NCBI GenBank assembly: GCA_963748205.1
Contig: CAVVIB010000023.1
Span: forward strand, 124,001-188,000
DNA: 64,000 bases
Direction of reading: 5' to 3'
DNA from: JAIBJN01 sp963748205
GTDB taxonomy: Bacteria; Actinomycetota; Thermoleophilia; Gaiellales; Gaiellaceae
This document shows, in pieces, positions 26,603-37,730 of the stretch (positions within the stretch are counted from its first letter, which is position 1; the number at the start of each line of letters is the position of its first letter). A program made the position numbers and the translations under genes. A model generated the notes under the pieces. That model was not told the DNA's origin, did not search any database, and saw only the letters and a program-made list of their open reading frames with translations.

Positions 26603-27940
26603 ATGGGCCTGAAGTCGTTCGGAACCATGGGCGTCGACTGGGAGCAGCGGGTGGACTTCGACCGCCTGCGCCGCGAGCGGCTCGCGCGGGCCAAGGAGGG
26701 CCTCCAGCAGTCAGAGCTCGGCGCGCTCCTCTGCTTCGACATGGCGAACATCCGCTACATCACCGCCACCCACATCGGGACGTGGGCGATGGACAAGCTG
26801 ATCCGCTTCTGCCTGCTCCCGCAGGGCGACGACCCGATCATGTGGGACTTCGGGTCGGCCGCCCGCCACCACAAGCTCTACAACCCGTGGCTCGGCGAGG
26901 AGCGCTCGCGCGCCGGGATCTCGACGCTGCGGGGCTCGGTCAAGGGCCGCGCGGAGTCGGTCGCCGAGAAGATCCGCGTCGAGCTCGAGGAGCGCGGCCT
27001 GCTCGACGAGCCGGTCGGCGTCGACGTGATCGAGCTGCCCGTCCTCGAGGCGCTCCAGGCCGAGGGCGTCAAGGTCGTCGACGGCCAGGCGCTCATGCAG
27101 GACGTCCGCAAGATCAAGACCGAGGACGAGATCACGCTCCTGAACACGGCCTGCGCGATGGTGGACGCGGCCTACGAGGAGCTCTTCCGGGCCATGAAGC
27201 CGGGGATGCGCGAGAACGAGTGCGTCGCGCTCGTCAACCGCGTCCTCTTCGAGCTCGGCTCGGAGCATGTCGAGGGCGTGAACGCCATCTCCGGCGAGCG
27301 CTGCAGCCCGCACCCGCACGTCTTCACCGACCGCATGCTGCGCCCGGGCGACCCCGCGTACTTCGACATCCTCCACGCGTTCAACGGCTACCGGACGTGC
27401 TACTACCGCACGTTCGCGGTCGGGAGCGCGTCGCGGGCCCAGGTCGACGCCTACAAGCGCTGCCGCGACCTCCTCGACCAGGCGATCGCGCTCATCAAGC
27501 CGGGCGTCACGACCGCGGACGTGGTCTCGGTCTGGCCCGAGGCCGGGGACTTCGGCTTCCCCGACGAGGAGGCGGCCTTCGCGCTCCAGTACGGGCACGG
27601 GGTCGGCCTGTCGATCTGGGAGAAGCCGATCTTCAGCCGGCTCGTCTCCTTCGACTATCCGGAGACGATCGAGGCCGGCATGGTCTTCGCGCTCGAGACG
27701 TTCTGGCCCGCGGCGGACGGCTGGTCGGCCGCGCGCATCGAGGAGCAGCTCGTCGTCACCGAGGACGGCTGCGAGATCATCACGCGCTTCCCGGCCGAGG
27801 AGCTCCTCGTCGCCGGCGGCGGGCACTACACGGTCAGCGGGCCGCTCCCCACGACGCGCGAGACCGAGTCGCACAAGAACCGAGAGGGAACGCTCGACTG
27901 GGTCGTCGCCGGCGCGCACGGCGAGGGGATCGGGACCTAG
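26603..27940 (+). CDS. M24-family (creatinase/aminopeptidase P fold) hydrolase, variant metal site
   Basis: A 445-residue pita-bread-fold protein: N-terminal creatinase domain (about 1-170) and M24 domain (180-410). In the M24 domain the first metal Asp is present (FDILHAFNGYRT), the His (LQYGHGVGLSIWEKP) and both Glu (FALETFWP, RIEEQLVV) are present, but the second Asp position is Cys (YRTCYYRTF instead of YxTDxTRTF). Loss of one ligand suggests a non-peptidase chemistry, as in creatinase or DddP-like lyases that keep the fold. It starts 1 base after the E1 beta stop and continues the operon. Confidence 0.82.
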   Translation: MGLKSFGTMGVDWEQRVDFDRLRRERLARAKEGLQQSELGALLCFDMANIRYITATHIGTWAMDKLIRFCLLPQGDDPIMWDFGSAARHHKLYNPWLGEERSRAGISTLRGSVKGRAESVAEKIRVELEERGLLDEPVGVDVIELPVLEALQAEGVKVVDGQALMQDVRKIKTEDEITLLNTACAMVDAAYEELFRAMKPGMRENECVALVNRVLFELGSEHVEGVNAISGERCSPHPHVFTDRMLRPGDPAYFDILHAFNGYRTCYYRTFAVGSASRAQVDAYKRCRDLLDQAIALIKPGVTTADVVSVWPEAGDFGFPDEEAAFALQYGHGVGLSIWEKPIFSRLVSFDYPETIEAGMVFALETFWPAADGWSAARIEEQLVVTEDGCEIITRFPAEELLVAGGGHYTVSGPLPTTRETESHKNREGTLDWVVAGAHGEGIGT

Positions 27941-27943
27941 GCG

Positions 27944-29116
27944 TTGGCGACCGACGTCATCATGCCCGCCCTCGGAATGGCGCAGGAGACCGGCAAGGTG
28001 CTGCGCTGGCTCAAGGCCGAGGGCGACGCGGTGGCGAAGGGCGAGCCGCTCATGGAGGTCGAGACGGACAAGGTGACCGTCGAGATCGAGGCGCCGTCGG
28101 ACGGTCTCCTGGCCGGCCTCAAGGCGGCCGAGGGCGCGGAGGTGCCCGTCGGTCAGGCGGTCGCCGTGATCCTGGCGCCCGGCGAGGCCCTGCCGGAGAA
28201 CGGCGCCTCGGCCGCGAGGGAGACGGAGGCCGCGCCGGTCGCCCAGGCGGTCGCCGCCGCGCCCGTCGAGGCACCGAAGCGAGAGGCACGGCGCCGCCTC
28301 GCCTCGCCGAAGGCACGCCGTCTCGCCGCCGAGCAGGGGATCGACCTGGACGCGCTCGGCGAGGGCAGCGGCCCCGGCGGAGCGGTCGTCGCGGCCGACG
28401 TGGCCGCCACGCCCGCGCAGGCCTCGGCGCCCGCGCCGACGGGCGGCGAGCAGCCGCTCTCGAGGATCTGGAGCATCATGGCCGAGCGCACGGCGCAGAG
28501 CTGGACCTCGGCGCCGCACTTCTACCTTCTGCGCGAGGTCGACGCGGGGCGGCTCGCGAGCTGGCGCTCCGTCGCCCGCGACCGCGCCGGGCGCGACGTC
28601 AGCGTCACGGACCTGCTCGTCCGCGCCACCGCGGCCGCGCTGGCGCGCCACCCCCAGGCGAACGCGGCCTGGGCGGACGGCAGCATCCGGCTCAACGACG
28701 AGGTGAACGTCGGGATCGCCGTGGCCGTCGAGGACGGGCTCGTCGTGCCGGTGATCCACGGCGCCGACCGCCTCGGAGTCGGCGAGATCGCCGCCCGCCG
28801 CGAGGACGTCGTCACACGCGCGCGCGAGGGCGCGCTGCGACCGGAGGACGTCGAGCGCGGCACCTTCACGATCTCCAACCTCGGCATGTTCGGCGTCGAC
28901 GCCTTCAACGCGGTCGTCAACGCGCCGCAGGCGGCGATCCTGGCGGTCGGCCGCATCGTGGAGCGCGTCGTTCCCGTCGACGGCGCCCCCGGCGTTCGGC
29001 CGATGATGGCGCTGACGCTCTCCTGCGACCATCGAGTCATCGACGGCGCGCGGGCAGCCCAGTTCCTCTCCGAGCTCGCCGCCCTGATCGAGGAGCCAGC
29101 CGGCCTTGCGGACTAG
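27944..29116 (+). CDS. Dihydrolipoamide acyltransferase (E2) of a 2-oxoacid dehydrogenase
   Basis: A 390-residue E2. The N-terminal lipoyl domain carries the lipoylated lysine in ETDKVTVEIE (Lys43). An Ala/Pro-rich linker leads to a peripheral subunit-binding domain near 110-150 (RRRLASPKARRLAAEQGIDLDAL), and the C-terminal catalytic domain has SCDHRVIDGA (His363, Asp367). The start TTG 27944 is set by the first residues of the lipoyl domain (VIMPALGMAQETG). E2 is separated from E1 by an M24 gene, which is unusual and suggests that the M24 enzyme belongs to the same pathway. Confidence 0.91.
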   Translation: MATDVIMPALGMAQETGKVLRWLKAEGDAVAKGEPLMEVETDKVTVEIEAPSDGLLAGLKAAEGAEVPVGQAVAVILAPGEALPENGASAARETEAAPVAQAVAAAPVEAPKREARRRLASPKARRLAAEQGIDLDALGEGSGPGGAVVAADVAATPAQASAPAPTGGEQPLSRIWSIMAERTAQSWTSAPHFYLLREVDAGRLASWRSVARDRAGRDVSVTDLLVRATAAALARHPQANAAWADGSIRLNDEVNVGIAVAVEDGLVVPVIHGADRLGVGEIAARREDVVTRAREGALRPEDVERGTFTISNLGMFGVDAFNAVVNAPQAAILAVGRIVERVVPVDGAPGVRPMMALTLSCDHRVIDGARAAQFLSELAALIEEPAGLAD

Positions 29117-29125
29117 GAGCCGTCC

Positions 29126-30619
<1,494 letters not shown>

Positions 30620-30644
30620 CCACGACGACCCCTGGAGGAGGCGA

Positions 30645-31874
30645 GTGACCACAGTGTTCGATGTTGGCGCTGAGCTCGAGAAGTCGCGAGGGCTGGCGCC
30701 GAAGCCGCCGCGTGAGGAGCAGGAGGGCCGGCTTGCCCGGGCTCGCGAGGCGATGGAGCGGCACGGGCTCGACGCGCTGCTCGTCTGGGGCTCGGCAGGT
30801 GCGAACTCCGACCCGATTCGCTACCTGGCGGGCTACGTCCACGTCTTTCCCACGGCGAGCTCGTTGCTGCTCGTCCCGGTCGACCGTGATCCCGTGCTCC
30901 TCGTCGATCAGCCCTGGCACCTCGACGAGGCGCGCCGCATGTCCTGGGTGGAGGACGTGCGGTCGTATCCGAACCCGGCGCGGCGCTGGCTCGCGGACGA
31001 GCTTCGCGCCGCGATCCAGGATGCCGTCTCGGGCAGCGGGCTCGCGGAGGGCAGCATCGGCGTCTTCGACGCGGAGATGCCCGCCGTCTACACCGGCTCT
31101 CTCGAGGCCAGCCTCCCCGACGTGAAGTTCGGGGACGCGACCCCCGTCTGGCAGGACCTCGTCGCCGCTCCGTCGGCCTACGACGCGGAGAACATCCGCC
31201 GCACCGTGTCGGTCGCCGACACGGGCCTCTCGGCGGCCGTCGCCGCCGCGGCGGCGGGCGTTCCCGAGTACGAGATGTGCCTCCGCTCGCTGGAGAGCAT
31301 GGCCTCGCTCGGCGCGGAGTTCCTGCACGGGAGCGGGATGTCGACGCACATCAACGTCGGCTCGTTCAGCGACGCCATCTCGAACGTCCGCCCGTTCCTC
31401 TTCTCGGCGCGCCGCCTGGAAGAGGGGCAGATGTTCTGGCTCGACCTGTCCGCGTCCTACGCGGGCTACTACACGGACACCGACCGCACGATCTCCGTCG
31501 GCGAGCCGTCGGCGGAGCAGCGCGCGATCTACGACGTCGCCGCCGAGATGTACAGCGTCATGCTCGCGGAGGCCCGCGCAGGTGTGAGGGGCGGAGACCT
31601 CTGGGAGAAGGCGACGAAGGTCGCCGTCGACGCCGGCTACGGCGACTACTCGAACCACGTCTACCTCGGACACACCACCGGCATCACCACCTCGTCGCGG
31701 CCCGTTGTCGCGCGCGGGGAGACCGCGGAGCTCCGCCCAGGGAGCTTCGTGAACGTCGAGCCCGGGATCTTCGTCCCCGGAGTGGGCTCGGCGTGCATCG
31801 AGAACACGCTCTACGTCACAGAGGACGGAGCGGTCCCCCTCAACGAGTTCGGGATCGAGATCCATGTCGTCTGA
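30645..31874 (+). CDS. M24-family peptidase (Xaa-Pro peptidase/creatinase fold), complete metal site
   Basis: A 409-residue M24 protein with an N-terminal creatinase domain and a C-terminal metallopeptidase domain. Here both metal Asp are present (MFWLDLSASYAGYYTDTDRT), then His in HVYLGHTTGI and Glu in NVEPGIFVPG and GSACIENTLYV. It is thus the most peptidase-like of the three M24 proteins of the island. GTG 30645 has a strong ribosome binding site (GGAGGAGGCGA). It is followed by the importer genes after 79 bases. Confidence 0.85.
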   Translation: MTTVFDVGAELEKSRGLAPKPPREEQEGRLARAREAMERHGLDALLVWGSAGANSDPIRYLAGYVHVFPTASSLLLVPVDRDPVLLVDQPWHLDEARRMSWVEDVRSYPNPARRWLADELRAAIQDAVSGSGLAEGSIGVFDAEMPAVYTGSLEASLPDVKFGDATPVWQDLVAAPSAYDAENIRRTVSVADTGLSAAVAAAAAGVPEYEMCLRSLESMASLGAEFLHGSGMSTHINVGSFSDAISNVRPFLFSARRLEEGQMFWLDLSASYAGYYTDTDRTISVGEPSAEQRAIYDVAAEMYSVMLAEARAGVRGGDLWEKATKVAVDAGYGDYSNHVYLGHTTGITTSSRPVVARGETAELRPGSFVNVEPGIFVPGVGSACIENTLYVTEDGAVPLNEFGIEIHVV

Positions 31875-31953
31875 AGCAGTGGGGGCGGAGGCGTTGCCGC
31901 ACCGCGGGCGGGTGCCTCGGAAATCGGAATCCGCGACAACGGAGGTGTCTTAG

Positions 31954-33222
31954 ATGAGAAGCAAGGCTTGGCTCCTCGCGCTGCTGCCGGTGCTGCTGGC
32001 GCTGCTGATCGCGGCCGGCTGTGGCGGCGACGACGAGGACGAGGGCGGCAGCGACGACACGACTGCGTCCGAAACGGGCGGGGATGCTAGCGGCGAGCCG
32101 ATTCGCATCGGCGCCTCACTCCCCCTGACCGGCGACTTCGCCGAGCCGGGCGAGGCCGCGCGGCGCGGCTACGAGGTCTGGATGGAGATGGTCAACGACG
32201 AGGGCGGCCTGCTCGGGCGCCCGGTCGAGATGGTCATCAAGGACGACCAGTCCGACCAGAACCTCGTCGTCACCGACTACAACGCGCTCATCGACCAGGA
32301 TCAGGTCGACCTGCTGCTCGGCACGTTCTCGTCGCTCCTCAACATCCCCGCCTCGGCGGTCGCGGAGCGCGCGCAGATGGTCTACGTCGAGCCGGCGGGC
32401 GGCTCGCCCGACATGTTCAACCGCGGATTCGAGTACCTCTTCTTCGCCCAGCAGGCGACGGCTCCGCACCAGGCCGACCTCTTCTCGGAATGGGTGCTGA
32501 GCCTGCCCGAGGGCGAGCGGCCCACGACTGCCGCGTACATCGCGGCCGACGACCCGTTCGGCGCTCCCGTCGCCGAGGGCATCCAGGAGCAGCTCGAGGC
32601 CGGCGGCGTCGAGACGGTCTACTCGGAGATCTACCCGCCCGAGACCGTCAACTTCGACGCGATCGCCTCGGCCATCGCCGCAGAGAAGCCGGACCTGATC
32701 GCCCAGGGCTCGGCCGGGCTCCAGGACGGCGTCAACCTGATCACGGCGCTCAGCGCGGCGGGCTACAGCCCGCAGCAGATGTTCCAGGCCTCGACCCCGT
32801 CCTTCGCGGACCAGTACTCGGACGCGATCGGGATCGAGAACACCGAGGGCATCTTCTTCGCGGTCAGCTACCACGTCGACGCGGACACCCCCGGGAACCC
32901 CGAGTTCCTCGAGGCCTACCGGGCGAAGTTCGACGAGGATCCGGCCGAGGACGCCGCGGACGCCTTCGCGGCCGCGCAGGTGCTCCAGGCGGCCGTCGAG
33001 GCCGTCGGCTCGATCGACGACCAGGCCGCGCTCAAGGACTGGCTCCACGAGAACGAGGTGGAGACGATCCTCGGGCCGCTGAGCTGGGACGAGACCGGCG
33101 CGCCCGAGCAGGCGTTCCTCCTCGCCCAGTGGCAGAACGGCGACGAGGAGATCGTGCTGCCGGAGGACGTGGCGACGTCCGACACCATCGTGAACCCCAA
33201 GCCTCCGTGGTCTGGGGGCTAG
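31954..33222 (+). CDS. Branched-chain-type ABC transporter substrate-binding lipoprotein
   Basis: A 422-residue LivK-like periplasmic-binding-protein family member. Residues 1-23 are a lipoprotein signal (LLALLPVLLALLIAAGC, lipobox AAGC), followed by an acidic Gly/Asp/Glu/Thr linker and the mature fold (IRIGASLPLTGDFAEPGEAARRGYEVWMEMVNDEGGLLGRP). It captures substrate outside the membrane for the LivH/LivMG/LivF transporter encoded next. These proteins bind amino acids, amides, urea or aromatic acids; the ligand is presumably the island's substrate. The ribosome binding site GGAGGTGTC is good, and a 79-base leader separates it from the M24 gene. Confidence 0.9.
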   Translation: MRSKAWLLALLPVLLALLIAAGCGGDDEDEGGSDDTTASETGGDASGEPIRIGASLPLTGDFAEPGEAARRGYEVWMEMVNDEGGLLGRPVEMVIKDDQSDQNLVVTDYNALIDQDQVDLLLGTFSSLLNIPASAVAERAQMVYVEPAGGSPDMFNRGFEYLFFAQQATAPHQADLFSEWVLSLPEGERPTTAAYIAADDPFGAPVAEGIQEQLEAGGVETVYSEIYPPETVNFDAIASAIAAEKPDLIAQGSAGLQDGVNLITALSAAGYSPQQMFQASTPSFADQYSDAIGIENTEGIFFAVSYHVDADTPGNPEFLEAYRAKFDEDPAEDAADAFAAAQVLQAAVEAVGSIDDQAALKDWLHENEVETILGPLSWDETGAPEQAFLLAQWQNGDEEIVLPEDVATSDTIVNPKPPWSGG

Positions 33223-33246
33223 CACGTAGCTGAAGCACCAACGGAG

Positions 33247-33275
33247 CCGGCCGGGGAACCCCCGTCCCCGGCCGG
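33247..33275 (+). terminator. Intercistronic hairpin between binding protein and LivH
   Basis: ccggccgggga (33247-33257) pairs perfectly with tccccggccgg (33265-33275) around a 7-nt loop. No T-run follows, so partial termination or 3'-end protection of the binding-protein mRNA is likelier than full termination. This gives more binding protein than permease, as is usual for ABC importers. Confidence 0.6.
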
Positions 33276-33296
33276 TCTCCACCTCCTGACGGCACC

Positions 33297-34178
33297 GTGA
33301 CGCAGCTCATCCAGACTCTCGTTCTCGGCCTCCTCCTCGGAGGCGTCTACGCGCTGCTCGCCTCTGGCCTGACGCTGATCTTCGGCGTCATGGACGTGAT
33401 CAACGTCGCCCAGGGCGCGCTCATCATCCTGGCCGCGTTCATCACCTGGGCGCTCTGGAACGAGACGGGCCTGGATCCGCTGCTCGGCGTCTTCGTGACG
33501 ACGCCGCTCATGTTCCTCGTCGGGATCCTGATCTACCTGACCACGATCCGCTGGATCCAGGGGAAACCGCCCTCGACGTCGGTGATCCTGACGTTCGGGT
33601 TAGCCCTGATCATCGAGGGCGTCATGGGGATTGTCTGGACCGCGACGCTCCACCGGGCGACGCCGGACTACTTCGACCAGTCGTTCAGGATCGGCGACAT
33701 CTACCTGCGCAAGGGGCAGGTCTACGGCTGCGCCATCGCCGTCGGCGTGCTCGCAGTCCTGTACGTCATCCTGCGGGTCACGTGGCTGGGCCGCGCGATC
33801 CGCGCCGTCTCGGCGAACGCGAGCTCCGCGCGGCTCGTCGGCGTCAGCCCGAGCACGGTCGCGGCGCTCACTTTCGCCATCGGCGTTGCCACCACCGGCG
33901 CGGGCGGCTCGATCGCCGCCGTGCTCTACCCGTTCTTGCCGGGCTCCCACTACGCCTGGATCTCCCGCTTGCTCGGGATCATCGTCCTGGGCGGCATGGG
34001 GAGCCTGCCGGGCGCCATCGTCGGCGCGCTCCTGCTCGGCGTCGCCGAGACGATGACGGCGACCTACGTCTCGCCCCAGTGGGCCACCATGGTCCCGTGG
34101 GCGGTGATCATGGTCGTCCTCCTGCTGCGCCCGCAGGGCCTGATGGGCCAGAAGCTCAGGGAGGACGTGGCACTGTGA
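33297..34178 (+). CDS. Branched-chain-type ABC transporter permease (LivH-like)
   Basis: A 293-residue inner-membrane permease with about eight hydrophobic helices. QTLVLGLLLGGVYALLASGLTLIFGVMDVINVAQGALIIL is the classic LivH opening, and the cytoplasmic loop LGRAIRAVSANASSARLVGVSP is the EAA-type contact with the ATPase. GTG 33297 follows a weak ribosome binding site. The stop overlaps the next start by 4 bases (GTGA). Confidence 0.92.
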   Translation: MTQLIQTLVLGLLLGGVYALLASGLTLIFGVMDVINVAQGALIILAAFITWALWNETGLDPLLGVFVTTPLMFLVGILIYLTTIRWIQGKPPSTSVILTFGLALIIEGVMGIVWTATLHRATPDYFDQSFRIGDIYLRKGQVYGCAIAVGVLAVLYVILRVTWLGRAIRAVSANASSARLVGVSPSTVAALTFAIGVATTGAGGSIAAVLYPFLPGSHYAWISRLLGIIVLGGMGSLPGAIVGALLLGVAETMTATYVSPQWATMVPWAVIMVVLLLRPQGLMGQKLREDVAL

Positions 34179-36046
34179 CGGCCGCGCTCGGGATGCTCCG
34201 ACGGTATGCGGGGGCGCTCGCCGTCGTCGCCGTGGTCGTGACGATCCTGGTCTTCCCGGTGATCTCGGACAACCGGTACTACCAGACGATCATCATCCTC
34301 TCGCTGCTGCTCGCGATCATGGCGAGCAGCTGGAACATCATCTCCGGCTTCGCGGGCTACGTCTCGCTCGGCCAGACCGTCTTCCTCGGGATCGGTGCGT
34401 ACACGACCGCGATCCTCTCGCTGCGCGTCTTCGGGTCGGGCGATTTCGGCGGCGACCAGGCCAACCCGTTCTACTTCATCCCCGTCGCGGCGATCGTGGC
34501 CGGTCTCTTCGCCGCCGCGGTCGGGCCGATCATCATGCGCACGCGCGGGCACTCGTTCGTGATCCTCACGATCGCGTTCCTCTTCGTCATGCAGCTCATC
34601 GTCCTCAACTGGACGGAGCTCACGTTCGGGAACCGCGGGATGACGCTGCCTCTCCCGACCTGGCCGCGCGAGTGGGGGAACCTGCCCTTCTACTACGTCT
34701 TCTTCGGGTTGCTGCTGCTGACGGTCGCGATGTCCTGGTGGATACGGAGGACGAAGTTCGGCATGGGCCTGATCGCCATCCGCGAGGACGAGGACAAGGC
34801 CGCCGCGGTCGGCGTCAACACGCCGATCTACAAGATGCTGGCCTACATCGCGAGCGCGTTCTGGATCGGCGCGGCCGGCGGCGTCTACGCCTACTACCTC
34901 AGCTTCATCGACCCGCGCAACATGTTCGACATCGTCTACAGCGTCTTCGTCGTGCTCGCCGTCATCCTCGGCGGCCGCGGGACGATCCTCGGGCCTGTGC
35001 TCGGCGCGTTCATCCTCGAGCCGCTGAACCAGATCACGAACAACGACTTCAACGACTGGGTTCCCGGCGGGTTCTGGGACGCGAACGTGCGCCTCATCTT
35101 CTTCGGCGCCATGCTTGTCCTGGTCATCATGCTCCTGCCGCGCGGGATCATCCCGAGCGTCGGCGACATCCTGCGGAAGCGGCGCATGTCCAGCGCGGTC
35201 GCCCAGGTCGGGCAGCGCTTCGAGCGCAAGCCGCTCCGCGTCGTCGAGCGCGCCGCGGAGGAGGCCAAGGATGCCCCGGCCGGCCCGCTCCTCGAGGTGA
35301 AGGGCGTCCAGAAGCGCTTCGGCGGCGTCAAGGCGGTCGACGGCGTCACCCTTGCCGTCGAGCGCGGGTCGATCAGCGCTCTGATCGGGCCGAACGGCTC
35401 GGGCAAGACGACGCTCTTCAACGTGATCGACGGAACGATGCCGCTCGACGGCGGCGAGATCTGGTTCGAAGGCGAGCGCATCGACCGGCTGCCGCCGTAC
35501 CGCCGCGCGCACCGCGGGATCGGGCGCACCTTCCAGATCACACGGCTTTTCCGTCAGATGACGGTGCTCGAGAACGTCGTCGCTCCGCTGCGCTCCTTCT
35601 CCTGGCGCGGCCTCGGCGCGGACGCGGTCAGCGGCCCCGAGGCGGAGCGCGCGGCCGAGCTGCTCGAGTTCGTCGGGATGCACCGCTACGCCGAGCACCG
35701 CGCGGCCGAGCTCTCCTACGGCCAGGGCAAGCTCGTCGAGCTCGCGCAGATCCTCATGCTCGACCCGAAGCTGATCATGCTCGACGAGCCCGCGGGCGGC
35801 ATCAACCCGACGCTCATCGCCCACATGGAGGAGATGATCCGGGAGCTGAACCGGCAGGGCACGACCTTCCTGATCGTCGAGCACAACATGCCGCTCGTGC
35901 TCGGGCTCTGCGACCCCGTGTGCGTCCTCGCGCGCGGGCAGATGCTCTGCCAGGGCTCGCCGGCGCAGGTGCAGGCCGACCCGGCCGTGCTCGACGCCTA
36001 CCTCGGCGCGGACTTCGCGCTCGAGGAGCCCGCGGGGGTGAGCTAG
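34175..36046 (+). CDS. Fused ABC permease (LivM-like) and ATP-binding protein (LivG-like)
   Basis: A 623-residue fusion. Residues 1-330 are a LivM permease (SSWNIISGFAGYVSLGQTVFLGIGAYTTAIL; KFGMGLIAIREDEDKAAAVGV; VILGGRGTILGPVLGAF). After a charged linker, residues 375-620 are a LivG ATPase: Walker A GPNGSGKTT, signature region LSYGQGK (a common LivG-type deviation from LSGGQ), Walker B LIMLDEPAGGINP and switch His in VEHNM. The fusion enforces 1:1 pairing of this permease and ATPase. GTG 34175 overlaps livH. Confidence 0.93.
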   Translation: MTAALGMLRRYAGALAVVAVVVTILVFPVISDNRYYQTIIILSLLLAIMASSWNIISGFAGYVSLGQTVFLGIGAYTTAILSLRVFGSGDFGGDQANPFYFIPVAAIVAGLFAAAVGPIIMRTRGHSFVILTIAFLFVMQLIVLNWTELTFGNRGMTLPLPTWPREWGNLPFYYVFFGLLLLTVAMSWWIRRTKFGMGLIAIREDEDKAAAVGVNTPIYKMLAYIASAFWIGAAGGVYAYYLSFIDPRNMFDIVYSVFVVLAVILGGRGTILGPVLGAFILEPLNQITNNDFNDWVPGGFWDANVRLIFFGAMLVLVIMLLPRGIIPSVGDILRKRRMSSAVAQVGQRFERKPLRVVERAAEEAKDAPAGPLLEVKGVQKRFGGVKAVDGVTLAVERGSISALIGPNGSGKTTLFNVIDGTMPLDGGEIWFEGERIDRLPPYRRAHRGIGRTFQITRLFRQMTVLENVVAPLRSFSWRGLGADAVSGPEAERAAELLEFVGMHRYAEHRAAELSYGQGKLVELAQILMLDPKLIMLDEPAGGINPTLIAHMEEMIRELNRQGTTFLIVEHNMPLVLGLCDPVCVLARGQMLCQGSPAQVQADPAVLDAYLGADFALEEPAGVS

Positions 36047-36048
36047 CG

Positions 36049-36840
36049 GTGCTGATCCACCTTAGGGAGGTGTTCGCGGGCTACGGGGGCGGCGACGTTC
36101 TCCAGGGCTTCGACCTCGGCGTCGAGAACGAGTCCGTCACCTGCCTCGTCGGGCCGAACGGGGCCGGGAAGTCGACCGTCCTCCGCGTGGTCAGCGGGCT
36201 CCTGAGTCCTCGCCAGGGCTCGGTGCACTTCGACGGCAAGCCGATCGGCGGCCGCGAGCCGAGCGACATCCTCAAGCTCGGGATCGTGCAGGTGCCGCAG
36301 TCGCACGGCCTCTTCCCGAACCTGACCGTGCGCGAGAACGTCCTCATGGGCGGCTACCTGATCCGGCGCGAGCGCAAGCTCGTGAAGCAGCGCTACGCCC
36401 AGGTGGCCGAGATCTTCTCGATCGTCAAGGAGCGCGGCGACGAGAAGGCGGGGAACCTCTCCGGCGGCCAGCGGCGGATGGTGGAGTTCGGGCGCTCGCT
36501 GATGCTCGACCCTCGGGTCGTGCTCCTCGACGAGCCGTCGCTCGGGCTCGACCCGAAGGCCTTGAAGCACGTCTCGGACTCGATCGAGCTGATGAAGCAG
36601 GCGGGGAAGACGATCGTCCTCGTCGAGCAGAACGTCCGCTTCGGTCTCAGGCTCTCGACGCACGGGGTCGTGATGGAGAGCGGGCGCGTCCTTCTTGTCG
36701 GCGGAGCCGCCGAGGTGCTCGCGAACCCGGAGATGGCGGACCTCTTCTTCGGCGGCACCGCCCCGCGCGACGCGAAGCTCGGCAACGGCGGCGCGGCGCC
36801 GCCCGCGCCCGGACCGGACGAGGCGAAGCCCGAGCAGTGA
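36049..36840 (+). CDS. Branched-chain-type ABC transporter ATP-binding protein (LivF-like)
   Basis: A 263-residue ATPase: Walker A GPNGAGKST, Q-loop VPQSHGLFPNLTVRENV, signature LSGGQRR, Walker B VVLLDEPSLGLDP, and a variant switch residue (VEQNV, Gln for His, usual in LivF). The tail has an Ala/Pro-rich extension (GGAAPPAPGPDEAKPEQ). It completes the importer and overlaps the DMT transporter start by 4 bases. Confidence 0.92.
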   Translation: MLIHLREVFAGYGGGDVLQGFDLGVENESVTCLVGPNGAGKSTVLRVVSGLLSPRQGSVHFDGKPIGGREPSDILKLGIVQVPQSHGLFPNLTVRENVLMGGYLIRRERKLVKQRYAQVAEIFSIVKERGDEKAGNLSGGQRRMVEFGRSLMLDPRVVLLDEPSLGLDPKALKHVSDSIELMKQAGKTIVLVEQNVRFGLRLSTHGVVMESGRVLLVGGAAEVLANPEMADLFFGGTAPRDAKLGNGGAAPPAPGPDEAKPEQ

Positions 36841-37730
36841 CAGGACCCGCGCTCGCCGCAGCGGCAGGGCTCGGGTTCGGCGTCTTCCAGACGCTGAACC
36901 GCCGCGCTGTCGGGGGGATGAACGACGCCTATCTGGCGACGTTCATCCAGCTCGTCACCGCGCTCGGCGTGCTCGTCCTCGCGAGCCTCACCACCGAGAA
37001 CCTGGGGCTCCTCGGCGATGCGACCGCGCTCTCGCTCTTCTACTTCTCGCTCGCGGGCGTCATCCACTTCTCGGTCGGCTGGACGCTCCTGAACATGAGC
37101 CAGATGCGGATCGGGGCCGCGCGCTCGAGCCCGCTGCTCTCCACGACCCCGGTGTTCGGAGCCGTGATCGCCGTCCTAGTCCTCCAGGAGGTGCCCGGCT
37201 TCGTCGTCTGGACGGGCGTGGCCCTCGTAACCGCGGGCGCGCTCGTCGTCTCGCTCGAGCGGGTCTCGGAGGAGGGCCAGAACTGGGGGATCCCCTGGCG
37301 CGACGCGCTGCCCGGCCTGGCGACCGCGATGGCGTGGGCGGTGAGCCCGATCCTCATCAAGGAGGGGCTCGAAGGGCTCCCCTCACCGCTCCTCGGTCTC
37401 ACGCTCGGCATGGTCGCGGCCGTCGTCCTCTACGCCGTGGCGCTGCCGTTGCGACCGTCGGTGGACGGGCCGGCCCTCGGCTCGCGCATCTCGCTCACCT
37501 TCAAGATCCTCGCGGGGGTGATGGTCGGCCTCTCCGTCTGGGCGCGCTGGGCCGCGCTCGACTACACGACCATCGCGGTCGTCCTCGCGCTCGGGCTCCT
37601 CTCCGTGCCCGTCGTGCTCCTGCTCTCGCCGATGCTGATGGGCAGGCACGTCGAGCGGGTGACCCTCCAGATCTGGGTCGGCGCCGGCCTCGTGGTCGTC
37701 GGCGGCCTGCTCCTGGTGTTCCTCTCGTGA
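36837..37730 (+). CDS. EamA/DMT-superfamily transporter
   Basis: A 297-residue membrane protein with ten predicted helices in two EamA halves (residues 1-135 and 150-297; e.g. AARSSPLLSTTPVFGAVIAVLVLQE and TAMAWAVSPILIKEGL). DMT proteins mostly export amino acids or metabolites, though some import. Overlap with the ABC importer (GTGA) suggests that it exports an intermediate or co-product of the pathway. Confidence 0.85.
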   Translation: MTGPALAAAAGLGFGVFQTLNRRAVGGMNDAYLATFIQLVTALGVLVLASLTTENLGLLGDATALSLFYFSLAGVIHFSVGWTLLNMSQMRIGAARSSPLLSTTPVFGAVIAVLVLQEVPGFVVWTGVALVTAGALVVSLERVSEEGQNWGIPWRDALPGLATAMAWAVSPILIKEGLEGLPSPLLGLTLGMVAAVVLYAVALPLRPSVDGPALGSRISLTFKILAGVMVGLSVWARWAALDYTTIAVVLALGLLSVPVVLLLSPMLMGRHVERVTLQIWVGAGLVVVGGLLLVFLS